Shown here piece after piece: positions 34,896 to 45,249 of a stretch of 64,000 nt of DNA (position 1 is its first letter; each line of letters starts with the position of its first letter). The stretch is from Isotricha intestinalis (taxonomy: Eukaryota > Ciliophora > Litostomatea > Vestibuliferida > Isotrichidae), in assembly GCA_023807065.1 (NCBI GenBank), contig JAJJLU010003458.1:1-64000 (forward strand), written 5' to 3'. The notes under the pieces are model-generated. The model searched no databases, was not told where the DNA came from, and was given only the letters and a program-made list of their open reading frames with translations. Both the position numbers and the translations under genes were made by a program.

Positions 34896-37850
34896 TTATT
34901 TGTAGTTTTTATATTTTTTTGATGGGGTTGATTTTTCTGTTTCATGTTTATTTTTCTTTTGAGAGTTTGCATTTTTCTTTTTGTTTGAATTTCTTAAATT
35001 TGAAGTTGATTTATTTTTTCTGTCATGATAATACCTTGAATTAGTATAATCATAATATTCATCATTTCCTTCATAATAATTATCATTATTATATGAATTA
35101 TCATATTGAAAATAATATTCATCATAATTATCATAATATCTATTATTATCATAATTATTATATTCATCATATTCATTATAATCATTATAATCATTATAAT
35201 TATCATAGTAAAAAGAATTATTTGATTTATTACTTTTTGAACTTCTTAAATTTTGACTTTTATTCCTATTTATTTTTTCCTTTTTATTATTAAAATTCAA
35301 ATTATTTGAACTATTACTCAAATTATTATTTTCTTCTTCTTTATGATTTCTATTTTTTTGTATTTTATCAATTTGAATTTGATTAAGATTTTCATATATA
35401 TAAGGCTTCCAATTATTTTTTTCTTTTTCAATTAAATTCAATAATTTATATCTCAAATAAGAAGGCATATCATTATGCTTTTTATCATTATAAATATTCT
35501 TTAAAACATTCATATCTTTCAGAATTTCATCTTTATAATCTCTAATATATTCTTTATGATGATTCATTAATCCAGTGGCAAATTTTTCTAAAAAAATTAT
35601 AACACTTTCTAAATAAAGATATTTAATTTGAATTCTATTATCAATAGAAGTATCTTCTTTAGAAAAAGTTTCAAATTTTTCTAATAAATTTCTAATACAT
35701 TGAGTACCGCCTTTCTTAGAAATTAATTGAGAATTAATTAATTCAGCAATAAAAGAAACATTTCCTAAAACATAATTTTTATTATTTGTACTTTTTTTTA
35801 AACTAACAAAATTTTTTTGACAATTATCAATAATTTTTAATCTAAAAGGAGATTTAATTGTTTCTTTTTTATTCATTAAAAATTTATCTAATTCAGCACA
35901 TAATTTAGCATATAAAGGTTGAAAATAAGGTTCATAAATTGCTTTAATAAATAAAATATCTACTAATTTTTCTTGTCCAGAAGAATTTTCTTTAATGATA
36001 TTTTTAATTTTTTTTTTAACTTCTTGATAATTATTAATTGAAATAATATTTAATAATTCTCTTAAATCACATTTTATAATATCTCTATTTATTTCATTTC
36101 TAAAATTATTTAATTCAATTTCTTCCTCTTCATCTTCTACAGGAGCATCTGCCCAATTGTTATATTCTTCTGAATGTCTTGAATTGACTGTATTTTTTCT
36201 TGATTTCTTTTTTTTTTCTGAATTTTCTTCATTTTCATTTTCTTCTGATATTATTTGATTATATAAATTTCCTGGTTCTTTCTCATTATTATCTTCTATT
36301 AATATTAATGGATTTGATAATATGTTTTTATTTTCTTTATTTTCTGATGGTTCTAAATTATTTGATTCTATATTTGAATCTTTATCTTTTTTCTCACTTT
36401 CTTTTATTGATTCATTGTTTTTTATTTCTGTATTTTTATCTGAATTATTGTTTGTATTATTATTATTATTATTAGTATTTGAATCGTTTATTTTTTTTTG
36501 TAATTTCAAAGATGAAGGGAAATATGGTTTCGAAGATTTTAATAAAGGAGTTTGTTTTTTAATTTTATTGCTTTCATTTATAGAAAAATTACTATAGGGT
36601 GTATTAAAAATACTATTATTATTAAAAGTAATTTTTGAATTAGATGTATCATATTCATCAATCCTTACTTTATCTTCAATTTCATTTTTAGAATTATTTA
36701 TTTCATTTAGTAAAGTATCCAAATGTCTTTCTTTATTTTCATTTGATAAATCTTCCAAAGTTAATTTTCCTTCATCAGTATTTTCATAATCATCATTTTG
36801 ATTATTTTCACTTATTAATAATTCATTAATATCATTATTATCATTTTTGATTTTTTCATATATTTTCATTTTATCTAAATGATTTAAAACCTCATCAGTA
36901 AGTAATTTATTTTCATTTGAAATTTTCCAATTTTTAAATTGTTTAATGTAATCTTCATTATATTGAATTTTTTCATTATAGCTTTTGTAATAATAATTTT
37001 TTCTTCCTTCTTCAATTTCTTCTTGTGGGACAAGGAAATAAAAATTATTTAAAATATACTTTTTTTTATTAGGATTTGAAATTGAAGATAATAAACTTAA
37101 ATTTATAGAATTATTATTTCCTGGATTTGAATTAATTGAAGCTGTACTATTAAATAATTTATTTATACTATTATTACTTGAAGTTAAATTATTACTTGTA
37201 TTAATATAATTTGTTGGATTATTCATTTGATATTGTTTATAAATATTTTTTTTCATTGAATTTGATTTTGAAAGTGGTGATTGATTATTATTTTTTTTGT
37301 GTTTAAATGCTATTCTTTCAATTATTGGCTTATCTAATTCTATATTTTCCATATTTATTGAATTTGTTAATGAAGATTGAGTTTGATTTCGTTGTAAATT
37401 TAAATTATTTATTTCTGAAAGTTCTTTATCTAATTCCTTTTTTTTTAAATTTTCTATTAAGGAATCATTTAATTTTTGTGAATTAACATTTTGATTGTTG
37501 TAATTATTTAAAATATAATCAAAATTTATGTTATCAAATGTTTTTTTTTTATACGATTCTATTTTTACTGATCGTCTAAATTTTTCCTTTCTAAATAGTT
37601 CATCAAAACTTTCTATTTCATATTTTCCTTTTTCTATATTTTCTAAAAATTTTTTCTTATTCATAATTTGAAAAGAAGGATAAAGGGTACTTTGTTTTAA
37701 AAGAAATCGTTTTTCATTTCTTGTTGAATGAGATTGAGAAAAAATTTTTTCATAATTATTTTCTTTTGGATATCCATTATCATTGATTTTAATAATGGTA
37801 CATTTATTTTTTAAATGACTTTTAGGTTTGGACAATTTCATTACTGACAT
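34896..37850 (-). CDS. MIF4G-domain (eIF4G-like) protein with Tyr/Asn/Asp-rich tail
   Basis: The 984-residue protein has an MIF4G domain at about residues 590-810. Diagnostic parts are KLVDILFIKAIYEPYFQPLY followed by AKLCAEL, then RLKIIDNCQKNF and VLGNVSFIAELINSQLI. This is the HEAT-repeat domain of eIF4G and related scaffolds that binds eIF4A and RNA. The long N-terminal region is disordered with Asn and Ser runs. The C-terminus (about 860-960) is a low-complexity stretch of Tyr, Asn and Asp (DNYNDYNDYNEYDEY) of the kind seen in RNA-granule proteins. It probably serves as a translation-initiation or mRNA scaffold. I do not see a confident eIF4E-binding motif. Confidence 0.8.
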   Translation of the reverse strand: MSVMKLSKPKSHLKNKCTIIKINDNGYPKENNYEKIFSQSHSTRNEKRFLLKQSTLYPSFQIMNKKKFLENIEKGKYEIESFDELFRKEKFRRSVKIESYKKKTFDNINFDYILNNYNNQNVNSQKLNDSLIENLKKKELDKELSEINNLNLQRNQTQSSLTNSINMENIELDKPIIERIAFKHKKNNNQSPLSKSNSMKKNIYKQYQMNNPTNYINTSNNLTSSNNSINKLFNSTASINSNPGNNNSINLSLLSSISNPNKKKYILNNFYFLVPQEEIEEGRKNYYYKSYNEKIQYNEDYIKQFKNWKISNENKLLTDEVLNHLDKMKIYEKIKNDNNDINELLISENNQNDDYENTDEGKLTLEDLSNENKERHLDTLLNEINNSKNEIEDKVRIDEYDTSNSKITFNNNSIFNTPYSNFSINESNKIKKQTPLLKSSKPYFPSSLKLQKKINDSNTNNNNNNTNNNSDKNTEIKNNESIKESEKKDKDSNIESNNLEPSENKENKNILSNPLILIEDNNEKEPGNLYNQIISEENENEENSEKKKKSRKNTVNSRHSEEYNNWADAPVEDEEEEIELNNFRNEINRDIIKCDLRELLNIISINNYQEVKKKIKNIIKENSSGQEKLVDILFIKAIYEPYFQPLYAKLCAELDKFLMNKKETIKSPFRLKIIDNCQKNFVSLKKSTNNKNYVLGNVSFIAELINSQLISKKGGTQCIRNLLEKFETFSKEDTSIDNRIQIKYLYLESVIIFLEKFATGLMNHHKEYIRDYKDEILKDMNVLKNIYNDKKHNDMPSYLRYKLLNLIEKEKNNWKPYIYENLNQIQIDKIQKNRNHKEEENNNLSNSSNNLNFNNKKEKINRNKSQNLRSSKSNKSNNSFYYDNYNDYNDYNEYDEYNNYDNNRYYDNYDEYYFQYDNSYNNDNYYEGNDEYYDYTNSRYYHDRKNKSTSNLRNSNKKKNANSQKKNKHETEKSTPSKKYKNYK
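34990..35230 (-). repeat. Imperfect short tandem repeats encoding Tyr/Asn/Asp tail
   Basis: The sequence is built from variants of a 9-base unit reading AATTATGAT on the minus strand. It encodes the YND-type tail of the MIF4G protein. Confidence 0.7.
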
Positions 37851-38184
37851 AATAATAATATTTAACTTAAAATAAAATTAATTTAAAATTATAATATATA
37901 AACTATCATAATCAAATTACATAATAATATATATCATTAGAAAAAAAACTAAATTATCAAATTTATAATTAAATAAATTAATTGAATTTCTATTTTATTC
38001 TCTATAAAATAAATTAAATCTTCTTTTTTTTTGTTATTTTTTATTTTTTATGTTGAAAGTAATTAAGAAGAAAAGTAAAAAAAATAAATAAAAAATTCAT
38101 TTTTAAATATATAATAATAGTATAGTAACTGAGTGATAATATAATAAAACATATAACGAAAAAAATTAAAAAAATAAAAATTAA
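37851..38184. other. Intergenic divergent region, no gene seen
   Basis: This is a 334-base A+T-rich spacer between the divergent MIF4G and STPGR genes. It contains a T-rich block near 38025-38060 and presumably the promoters of both. No motif is recognised. Confidence 0.5.
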
Positions 38185-39672
38185 ATGTCATCTCTTCCAG
38201 CATTATCAAAAGAACAAATATGTAATGCTCAATGGAATCATTCTATATCAAAAATGTTATACAGTTTCCCACGTGCTCCTCGTTTCTCATCATTTAAAAA
38301 AAGTGATAAACCAGATTATTATCCTCTTCCTCCAGTTCGTTCAAATAGAGCAGCAGGAATAGGAATAGGGGGACGGTCAGATTTTACAACAGGAACCAAA
38401 GGAGATAAGCCTGCTTTTTATCCTGTAAAAAGAGATTTTGATATAGGGACTGAATTAGGTCCTTCTTATTCTTTTGCTGCTTCACGTGATGCTTATAAAA
38501 AAGTATATATTGAAACTAATATTGTGCCTGATATTAATAATCCTGGCCCTGGTGTTTATAATATTGAAGGGAAAGTCAGTAATTCTCCTATGTATTCCAT
38601 GGGAAGTCGATGTAATACTGATTTTTCAGGAAAAAAAGATTTCCCTGGTCCTGGAAGTTATAAGGATTCTTTACAAATCAATCCGGAAGGACATTATCCT
38701 TTGAGTAATGTTATTAATACTAAACCTGTTGATTTTTCAAATTATAGGGAAAAGAGGTTTAATTATAAATGTAAGTTTTTATTTTTTTAATATTTATTTT
38801 TAGATAATAATGTTCCTGGACCTGTTTATAAATTAAAACCACTTATTGGTGCTCCTGTTTTTAATAGTAGATATAAATCTAGCATTATGTCTTCATTTGG
38901 AAGCAGGTTTAATATTCATAAAAGCGATAATTTCCCTGGTCCTGGTTCTTATAGAGTTTATAGTGAGTTTGGAGACTTACCTAAAGTTAAAAGAAGGAAA
39001 TTTAAATTCAAAAAGAGGAAAGACTCAGATGATAGTTTTTATATGGAGAAAGAAGAAAAAGATAAACCTAAACCTGGACATGAAGAAATTAAAAATGGCT
39101 CTAAAAAGAATAAAAAAGAAGAAAACGAAAATAAAGATGAGGAAAATAAAGAAGGTGAAGGAAAAAAAGAAGAGACAAATGTTGATGAAAATAAAGAAGG
39201 TCAAGATGAAGTGAAAAAAGAAGAGGAAACTAAAAAGGAAGAAGAAGGTGAAAATGAAGGAAATGAATTAACTGAAAATAATAAAGAGGAAGTAGTTGGT
39301 GGTTTCCAAGATGAAGAAGGAAAAGATGAAGGAGCAGCAGATGCTAAAGAAGGAGAAGTAAAAGAAGGTGAAAATAAAGCTGAAGAAATAAAAGAAAGTG
39401 AAAATAAAGAAAGTGAAAATAAAGAAGGTGAAAATAAAGAAGGAGAAAATGAAGAAGGCGAAAATAAAGAAGGTGAAAATAAAGAAGGAGAAAATAAAGA
39501 AGGTGAAAATAAAGAAGAAAACAAAGAAGGAGAAAATATTGGTTATAATGAAGAAGAGGATAATGAGAAAAAGGTGGATGAAGGAAATGAAGAAAAGAAA
39601 GATAATGGTGAAGGTGAAATTATTGGGTATAATGAAGAAGAAAATCAAGATGATAATAAAAATGATAAATAA
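38185..39672 (+). CDS. SHIPPO/STPGR-repeat (ODF3-like) axonemal protein with acidic repeat tail (two exons)
   Basis: Exon 1 is 38185-38770 and exon 2 is 38804-39672, about 484 residues. The first 290 residues carry at least four Pro-Gly-Pro units: NNPGPGVYNI, DFPGPGSYKD, NNVPGPVYKL and NFPGPGSYRV. They are interspersed with SMGSR- and SSFGSR-type segments. This is the STPGR/SHIPPO pattern of outer-dense-fibre-3-like proteins, which lie along or inside ciliary microtubules. The last 170 residues are almost entirely E, K, G and N in KEGEN repeats. The first two units lie in exon 1 and two follow the intron, so exon joining is needed to see the family. It should be a structural microtubule-associated protein of cilia or cortex. 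Confidence 0.82.
38771..38803 (+). other. Intron of STPGR gene (33 bases)
   Basis: The donor is AAAT|GTAAGTTT and the acceptor ATTTTTAG|ATAATAATG. The phase is 1. The join forms a Tyr codon and continues into NNVPGPVYK in frame. Confidence 0.92.
39355..39540 (+). repeat. 15-base tandem repeat encoding KEGEN units
   Basis: About a dozen copies of GAAGGTGAAAATAAA and variants lie inside the STPGR gene. They give the acidic tail. Confidence 0.85.
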
Positions 39673-39790
39673 ATCAAAATTTTAATTATTTTATGAATTT
39701 TTTATTTTTTTTATTAAATTTTGAAGTAATTATGAGTGAAAAATTAAATTTAATTATATTAAATATAAAATATTCTAAAAAGAAAGATAA

Positions 39791-41371
39791 ATGAATATTT
39801 CTGGAACAGAAGATGATGAAAAATATTTTTTCATATTAATTAAAAATGAAAATTTAAATGAAATAAAAACCAAATTAGAAAATAATGATTTAGAAATATG
39901 GAGATATAAAGACAAAGATAATGAAGATTCCTCAGTATTACACATATCAATATTTTTAGATTTATCAGAAATAACAATTTATTTATTAAATTATATAAAA
40001 GAAAAATTATCTTCTGAAGAATTTACTTTATTTATAAATCGAAAAAATAAAAAGGGAGTGACTGGAATTCACTATGCATCATTAAAAGGGAATATAAAAA
40101 TAATAAAAATATTAATAAATAATAATTCAAACATTTATGAATTATCAAATTCAAAATTTAATATAATTCATTTTGCAGCTCAAGGAAATCAACCAAATTC
40201 AATAGTATTTTTTCATGAAAATTACCCAAAAATAAATATAGATAGTAAAGATGAAGAAGGGAAAACTCCTCTTCATTTAGCATGTTTTTATAAAAATGAA
40301 AAAGTAGTTTTATATTTAATTCATTTAGGAGTAAATATCAATGAACAAGATGATTCTGGTTTTACTCCTTTACATATTGCAATTATAAATAAAAATATTA
40401 GAATTATTAAAAGATTACTTCAAAATGGTGCTTTACTTAATATTAGAGATAATAAAAATAGAACTCCTTATCAATTTGCTTTGTTTAAAAAATTTGATGA
40501 TATTTCTGAAATTTTGAGAAATAGTGAAAAATGCACTTTTTGTGCTTTTACTGAACCTATTAAACAAATTAAAAAAAGCTCCTTTAATATTATTTTAATT
40601 CTTTTTTCTCAATTAATTTGCATTGTTATTTTATTTACTTGTATTTTCCCAGTTTTAATAATTAAGGATGATGATAATAATAGAAATATTCAATTTGACA
40701 AAATTATGTATTTAATTTATATTTTTGGATTAATAATTTTTTTTGGGTTTTATGTTTTTTTAATCTTTTCTAATCCTGGAATTATTAAAAAGAAAAAAAT
40801 AAATTTCAACACTATTTTAGATTCTGGGGAAAATTTATTGAATTATTGTTCTGTTTGTCAAATTAAATTTACTGGAAATTCAAAACATTGTATTATTTGT
40901 AATAAATGTTGTGAAGGATTTGATCATCATTGTTATTGGGTAAATAATTGTATTGGAAAAAAAAATTATAAATTTTTCTATCTTTTTTTGTTCATTGCTT
41001 TTTTTCATTTGATTTCTATATTAATTATTGCATTTAGATGTGTTGGAATGGAAAGCTTAAAAAAAAACCCAAGTGATTATAGAAATTGTGATTTATTTTC
41101 AAAATTAGATTTTAATATATTATATTCCTTGGCTAAATGTACTGTATTATTTACAAATAACATTATAAAAAATATTTTGTCGATAATAATTATTATTACA
41201 AATTTATTATTTTTAATTCCTCTTTTTCTTTTATTAGGACTTCATACAAGAAAAATATGTTGTCTTCTTCCAAAAAAATCTTTATCAATTTTAAATGGAA
41301 AAAATTATGATGATGATAATAATTATAGTATAATTTCAGATTCTCTGATAAGTACAAATATAGATATATAA
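39791..41371 (+). CDS. Ankyrin-repeat DHHC palmitoyltransferase
   Basis: Residues 30-240 hold about six ankyrin repeats, with clear ones at [26 protein letters not shown] and [13 protein letters not shown]. Two membrane helices follow (about 262-290 and 300-330). Then comes the DHHC cysteine-rich domain, [35 protein letters not shown], with the catalytic D378-H379-H380-C381, and two more helices (about 393-415 and 455-485). This is the HIP14/Akr1 layout. Such enzymes S-palmitoylate cytosolic proteins at Golgi or endosomal membranes, and the ankyrin repeats choose substrates. Likely clients include Cys-anchored proteins such as the CDPK at 1870, which is inference. All catalytic residues are present. 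Confidence 0.94.
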   Translation: MNISGTEDDEKYFFILIKNENLNEIKTKLENNDLEIWRYKDKDNEDSSVLHISIFLDLSEITIYLLNYIKEKLSSEEFTLFINRKNKKGVTGIHYASLKGNIKIIKILINNNSNIYELSNSKFNIIHFAAQGNQPNSIVFFHENYPKINIDSKDEEGKTPLHLACFYKNEKVVLYLIHLGVNINEQDDSGFTPLHIAIINKNIRIIKRLLQNGALLNIRDNKNRTPYQFALFKKFDDISEILRNSEKCTFCAFTEPIKQIKKSSFNIILILFSQLICIVILFTCIFPVLIIKDDDNNRNIQFDKIMYLIYIFGLIIFFGFYVFLIFSNPGIIKKKKINFNTILDSGENLLNYCSVCQIKFTGNSKHCIICNKCCEGFDHHCYWVNNCIGKKNYKFFYLFLFIAFFHLISILIIAFRCVGMESLKKNPSDYRNCDLFSKLDFNILYSLAKCTVLFTNNIIKNILSIIIIITNLLFLIPLFLLLGLHTRKICCLLPKKSLSILNGKNYDDDNNYSIISDSLISTNIDI

Positions 41372-41501
41372 GTAATAATATATATATTTTGATATAATAA
41401 AATAAAAGAATAAACTAATAAAAAGAATTATAAAATAATCAAAAAATAAATATTTTTTTAAAAATACCCAAAATAAAAAATTATTTAAAAAGGTAAATAA
41501 T

Positions 41502-42587
41502 TTATTTTCCAGCAGCTTCAATTAATCTTCTGCAATATTCAGTAGAACCTCTCATACCTAAATCATGTACTTTAATAAGAATAACAGGAGTATTTTTTAA
41601 AACATCACTTAATCTTCCTTTATCAGTAAAAGCTTTTTTCCAAATATCACTTTTAATGACTAAATCTTGAAGTGCAACACTTAATCCTCCTAAAAGATAT
41701 AAACCACCAGAAGGTAAATACATTAAACAAACATTACCAGCAGCTTGTCCATATAATTCAACAAAGAATTCAAGAGTTTTTTCACATAATTTACATTCTT
41801 TCTTTAATCCTTTTGATACTATTTGATTATTAATTTGAAGTTGAGTATCTGAATTTGTTGTTCCTTGGAAGACTTTAACTTGGTCAAATAATTGTTCATC
41901 ATGACTTACTTTAATTTGTCCAGATAAGAATTTATAAATGGGAATAATAGCTTGTCCACATGTTGCTCTTTCAGCTGATACATGGTCAATATTATAATAT
42001 TTCATAAGGAATTGCATATATTTAAATTGTAATTCATTTCTTGCAGGGAAATCACTATGAGAACCTTCAGCACCACATACTAAATGATATTTATCTCCTT
42101 CATTCTTTGTAAGATAACCAACTCCTAATCCAGTACCAGGTCCTAAAGTAGCTTTTGGTCCATTTGGATCTATTGGTTTATCATTGACAACTAAATAATC
42201 AACTCCTTTTACCATCTTAGTTTGAATACCATAACCATTAGCGACGAAGTCATTTAAGAAAACTACTTTTTCTATTCCCATTGCTTTTGCTAATTCTTCA
42301 CCATTTACAGAATTCCAATGTTGTACATTTGTAAATTGAAGAACTGTATTATTTTTAATTGGACCTGGAACTCCAAAAACTGCGAATCGAGGATAATTTG
42401 GTGTTCCTTTAAATGGAGCAAGGTATTGAGTTAAAAGATCATGTACATTTTTGAAATTAAAGGAAAGAAGGTATTTGTTATCTACTAATTCATGTTGATC
42501 ATCTGGATTTGATGTTATTTTTAAAAGACATAAACGAGAGTTTGTTCCTCCTATATCTCCTGCAAGAATTGGTACTTTTGCACTCAT
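41502..42587 (-). CDS. Glucokinase, bacterial type
   Basis: This is a 361-residue sugar kinase of the bacterial Glk family, not the eukaryotic hexokinase type. The N-terminal phosphate motif is GDIGGTNSRLCL (residues 10-21), followed by FGVPGPI, FLNDFVANGYGI with the catalytic Asp, LGPGTGLGVGYL and the sugar-binding GAEGSHSDFPA. LPSGGLYLLGGL closes the second nucleotide motif. It phosphorylates glucose with ATP at the entry to glycolysis. Codon use is richer in C- and G-containing codons than in its neighbours, which fits high expression. The family in eukaryotes has a patchy distribution and is usually explained by acquisition from bacteria. No targeting signal is seen, so it is probably cytosolic. 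Confidence 0.95.
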   Translation of the reverse strand: MSAKVPILAGDIGGTNSRLCLLKITSNPDDQHELVDNKYLLSFNFKNVHDLLTQYLAPFKGTPNYPRFAVFGVPGPIKNNTVLQFTNVQHWNSVNGEELAKAMGIEKVVFLNDFVANGYGIQTKMVKGVDYLVVNDKPIDPNGPKATLGPGTGLGVGYLTKNEGDKYHLVCGAEGSHSDFPARNELQFKYMQFLMKYYNIDHVSAERATCGQAIIPIYKFLSGQIKVSHDEQLFDQVKVFQGTTNSDTQLQINNQIVSKGLKKECKLCEKTLEFFVELYGQAAGNVCLMYLPSGGLYLLGGLSVALQDLVIKSDIWKKAFTDKGRLSDVLKNTPVILIKVHDLGMRGSTEYCRRLIEAAGK

Positions 42588-43304
42588 TTTTTTTATGTTT
42601 TTTTTTGGAACTTTTAAGGGATTATATATTTTTTTATTATAATAGGATGGTTTTTTTTTCTTTTTTTATTTTTTTGTAAATATTTTTAGAAATATTTGGA
42701 GATTGTGTTTTCGGAAATATATTTTATTTATTTTATATTATTTTTTTGGAAATTTAAAATGAACTTTGTTTTTAAGATTTGTTTTTTTAATTTATTGTTA
42801 TTAAGTTTTCAACAGGAGTTGACTTACCAATTTAATTTACTAAGGAATTAAAAGTATATATTATAAATATATAATTAATGTAATAAATGTAAAAAAGAAT
42901 TTATAAATTTATTTTAATATTTATTAAAGTGTTAATGAAGTTATTTAAAATATATGGAAAAAAGTTAATTGATTGTCTATTTAAATTATTAATAAAAATA
43001 ACTTTGTTTATTTTGAATTCGATAAAATCTATAACAGCAAAAAAAGGGAATTAAAAATATGCTAATACTAAATAGATGGTTAAAATGGCTTTTCTTATTT
43101 AAATTTTTTTTATTTCCTTCTTAATTTGATTATTGAATATTTAATTTAAATATTGATAGAAAATTGCCATATATATATTTATATTATATAATATTTTTCC
43201 TAAATTAAATTAATAAAATGAATTTTAAAATTTTATACTGCAAAAAAAGTAAAAGAATTTTATTGTTTTTATATATATATTTTTTAAAATATAAAAAAAT
43301 AATT
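42588..43304. other. Intergenic, 717 bases, no gene seen
   Basis: This stretch lies upstream of glucokinase and downstream of the 43305-44207 gene, both on the minus strand. It is A+T-rich. A slightly less A+T-rich spot at 42811-42830 contains GGTAAGTC on the minus strand, an ideal splice donor, but I find no convincing acceptor before the glucokinase ATG. No tRNA or other RNA gene is recognised. Confidence 0.55.
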
Positions 43305-44207
43305 TTACTTGTATGTATCATTCTTATTCATAAATCCATAATTTCTTCCTTCTGTCCTATCATAATTTTTAAGGTCATTATAAGTAACGTAAGTACTTAA
43401 TTTATTTTTATAATCCATAGAAAGATTTTTAGTTCTAAATTTATTTTTATCTTTTGTTTTTTTTTTTTCAAAAAAAGTTGCAACTTTTGGTTCTTCTGGA
43501 ATAATAATTTTAGTAGTTATATTCGCATAAATTGGATTTGTTCTTTTTAATATAGTTAAATATTTTTTAAAGTCAAATGCTAAATCTTTATGCGTAAAAC
43601 TAACATTATATGAATTTAAAGTTTTAGGTTCACAAATACATTTTTTTTCTATTAACATATTTTGAAAAAAAACTTCAATTTGTTGATTTAAATCATAACC
43701 ATTTGAAAAATTTTCAATGGATACTATATATGAATATGATTCTAAACTATCTTCAAAAGGTTTTACTATTTTTTTCACTTCAAAAAATTTTATTTTTTTA
43801 TCTTTTATCATATCATATATTTTCATTTTTGGATCATTTATTTCTTTTTCAAAATATAATATTTGAAAATCATTTTCATTAAGTTTTAATTCTTTACTTA
43901 TTAATTTTTTCATATCTCCTAAAGTAAATGATATTTTCTGATTTTTAATTGAATAGTGTTCTCTTCTGAAAATATAATCTATATTTAATCTTATATTAAC
44001 TTGTTTTACTTCTTTTTCAGGATTTTTAAATTTTACTTCTTTTTTATTGTTTTCTTGAATAATTTGATTTTTCTGATTTTTTAAATTCCCTTTTGTATCT
44101 TGTGATTTATTTTTTTTAATTTTATCTACTGATTTTGAAGTTGTTGTTATATTTGTTTTTTCTTTTTTTTCTGAATTTTTAGTATTTCTTGAAGATTTCA
44201 TTAACAA
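43305..44207 (-). CDS. Unknown basic protein with possible ubiquitin-like region
   Basis: The 300-residue protein has a Lys/Asn-rich first 70 residues. Residues 72-145 could form a ubiquitin-like beta-grasp fold, with strand NIRLNIDYIF, helix GDMKKLISKEL, then DFQILYFEKEI, DPKMKIYDMI and KIKFFEVKK. Residues 155-235 show a strand-helix-strand order (YSYIVSIENFS, then VSFTHKDLAFDFKKYL) that could be an RRM-like or ferredoxin-like module. The tail is basic. No identity can be given; the fold guesses are tentative. It is divergent from NBP35 with 82 bases between starts. Confidence 0.65.
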   Translation of the reverse strand: MLMKSSRNTKNSEKKEKTNITTTSKSVDKIKKNKSQDTKGNLKNQKNQIIQENNKKEVKFKNPEKEVKQVNIRLNIDYIFRREHYSIKNQKISFTLGDMKKLISKELKLNENDFQILYFEKEINDPKMKIYDMIKDKKIKFFEVKKIVKPFEDSLESYSYIVSIENFSNGYDLNQQIEVFFQNMLIEKKCICEPKTLNSYNVSFTHKDLAFDFKKYLTILKRTNPIYANITTKIIIPEEPKVATFFEKKKTKDKNKFRTKNLSMDYKNKLSTYVTYNDLKNYDRTEGRNYGFMNKNDTYK

Positions 44208-44289
44208 TATTATTTACTTTATTTATTTTAATTTACCTAAAATAATTTATTAAAATTATCTTAAATATTATTTTATCCAAAAAATAAAA

Positions 44290-45249
44290 ATGGAAAACAA
44301 TAAAAGCGAAGAAAAGCCTTCATCCGAAAATCCTCCTCAAAATTCTAAACCACCATGTTCAACATGTCCAAACGCATCAACAGGTGGAGCAGCATGTGCT
44401 GGATGTCCATATCGTAAACAGTGTCAATCAGGTCAACTTCAACCTGATCCAACAATTGCCTTAGTGAAAGAGAAATTATCTGAAGTAAAACAGATAATAT
44501 TAATCTTAAGTGGAAAAGGTGGAGTAGGTAAATCAACAATTGCTTCTCAAATTGCATTGACATTATCACAAGATTCAAATCTTCAAATTGGATTAATGGA
44601 CGTAGATATTTGTGGACCAAGTATTCCTCGTATGTTAGGAATTGAAGATGAAGAAGTGCATAAATCATCTGAAGGATTAACTCCTGTTTATAAAGAAGAA
44701 AATTTAGCAGTTATGTCTATTGGATTTTTACTTAAAGATAAGAATAATGCAATTATTTGGAGAGGACCTCGTAAAAATGGTTTAATCAAACAATTTTTGA
44801 CTGAAGTCATTTGGGATAAATTAGATTATTTAATTATTGATACTCCCCCTGGTACAAGTGATGAACATTTAACTTTATTAAATTATTTAAAAGAAGCTAA
44901 TGTTAAAGGAGCTATTATTGTTACTACTCCACAAGAAGTTTCTTTACTTGATGCTAGAAAAGAAATTGATTTTTGTAAAAAAACTAATACTAAAGTTTTA
45001 GGTGTCATAGAAAATATGAGTGGATTTGTTTGTCCTCATTGTGGGAAAAGTACTAATGTTTTTGAAGCTAATACGGGAGGTGCTGAAGGAATGTGTAAAG
45101 AATTTAATTTAGATTTAATTTCTAAAATTCCTCTTGAACCTGTTATTTTACAAACCACTGAAAAAGGAATTTGTTTTGTAAAAGAATATAAAGATAGTCT
45201 TACCTCAAAAGAATTTGAAAAAATAACTCAGTTTGTTAAAAAAGAATAA
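44290..45249 (+). CDS. NBP35: Cytosolic Fe-S cluster assembly scaffold NBP35 (NUBP1)
   Basis: This 319-residue Mrp/NBP35-type P-loop ATPase has an N-terminal Fe-S cluster motif with C23, C36, C39 and C45 (C-x12-C-x2-C-x5-C) and an extra C26. The deviant Walker A GKGGVGKST is at 75-83, followed by DVDICGPSIPRMLG, RGPRKNGLIKQF, and DTPPGTSDEHL. The C-terminal CPHC pair (C248, C251) bridges the second cluster in the NBP35/CFD1 dimer. Together with CFD1 it builds 4Fe-4S clusters for cytosolic and nuclear proteins. The N-terminal cysteine motif separates it from CFD1/NUBP2. Codon use is less A+T-biased than in neighbours, consistent with a well-expressed housekeeping gene. Confidence 0.95.
   Translation: MENNKSEEKPSSENPPQNSKPPCSTCPNASTGGAACAGCPYRKQCQSGQLQPDPTIALVKEKLSEVKQIILILSGKGGVGKSTIASQIALTLSQDSNLQIGLMDVDICGPSIPRMLGIEDEEVHKSSEGLTPVYKEENLAVMSIGFLLKDKNNAIIWRGPRKNGLIKQFLTEVIWDKLDYLIIDTPPGTSDEHLTLLNYLKEANVKGAIIVTTPQEVSLLDARKEIDFCKKTNTKVLGVIENMSGFVCPHCGKSTNVFEANTGGAEGMCKEFNLDLISKIPLEPVILQTTEKGICFVKEYKDSLTSKEFEKITQFVKKE

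Noticed and set aside
35093..35293. A 66-codon frame rich in His, Tyr and Asn on the plus strand
   Set aside because: It is the complement of the Tyr/Asn/Asp tail repeats of the MIF4G gene.
39201..39685. Several overlapping frames of 95-126 codons on both strands
   Set aside because: They arise from the purine-rich 15-base repeat tail of the STPGR gene and have no composition or start context of their own.
42821..42830. ACTTACC, as at the 5' end of U1 snRNA
   Set aside because: The flanking bases do not match U1, and no Sm site or stem pattern is visible. On the minus strand it is just a good donor sequence without a matching acceptor.
43218..43400. A 60-codon Ile/Lys-rich frame on the plus strand
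   Set aside because: It overlaps the minus-strand gene at 43305-44207 and has only background composition.
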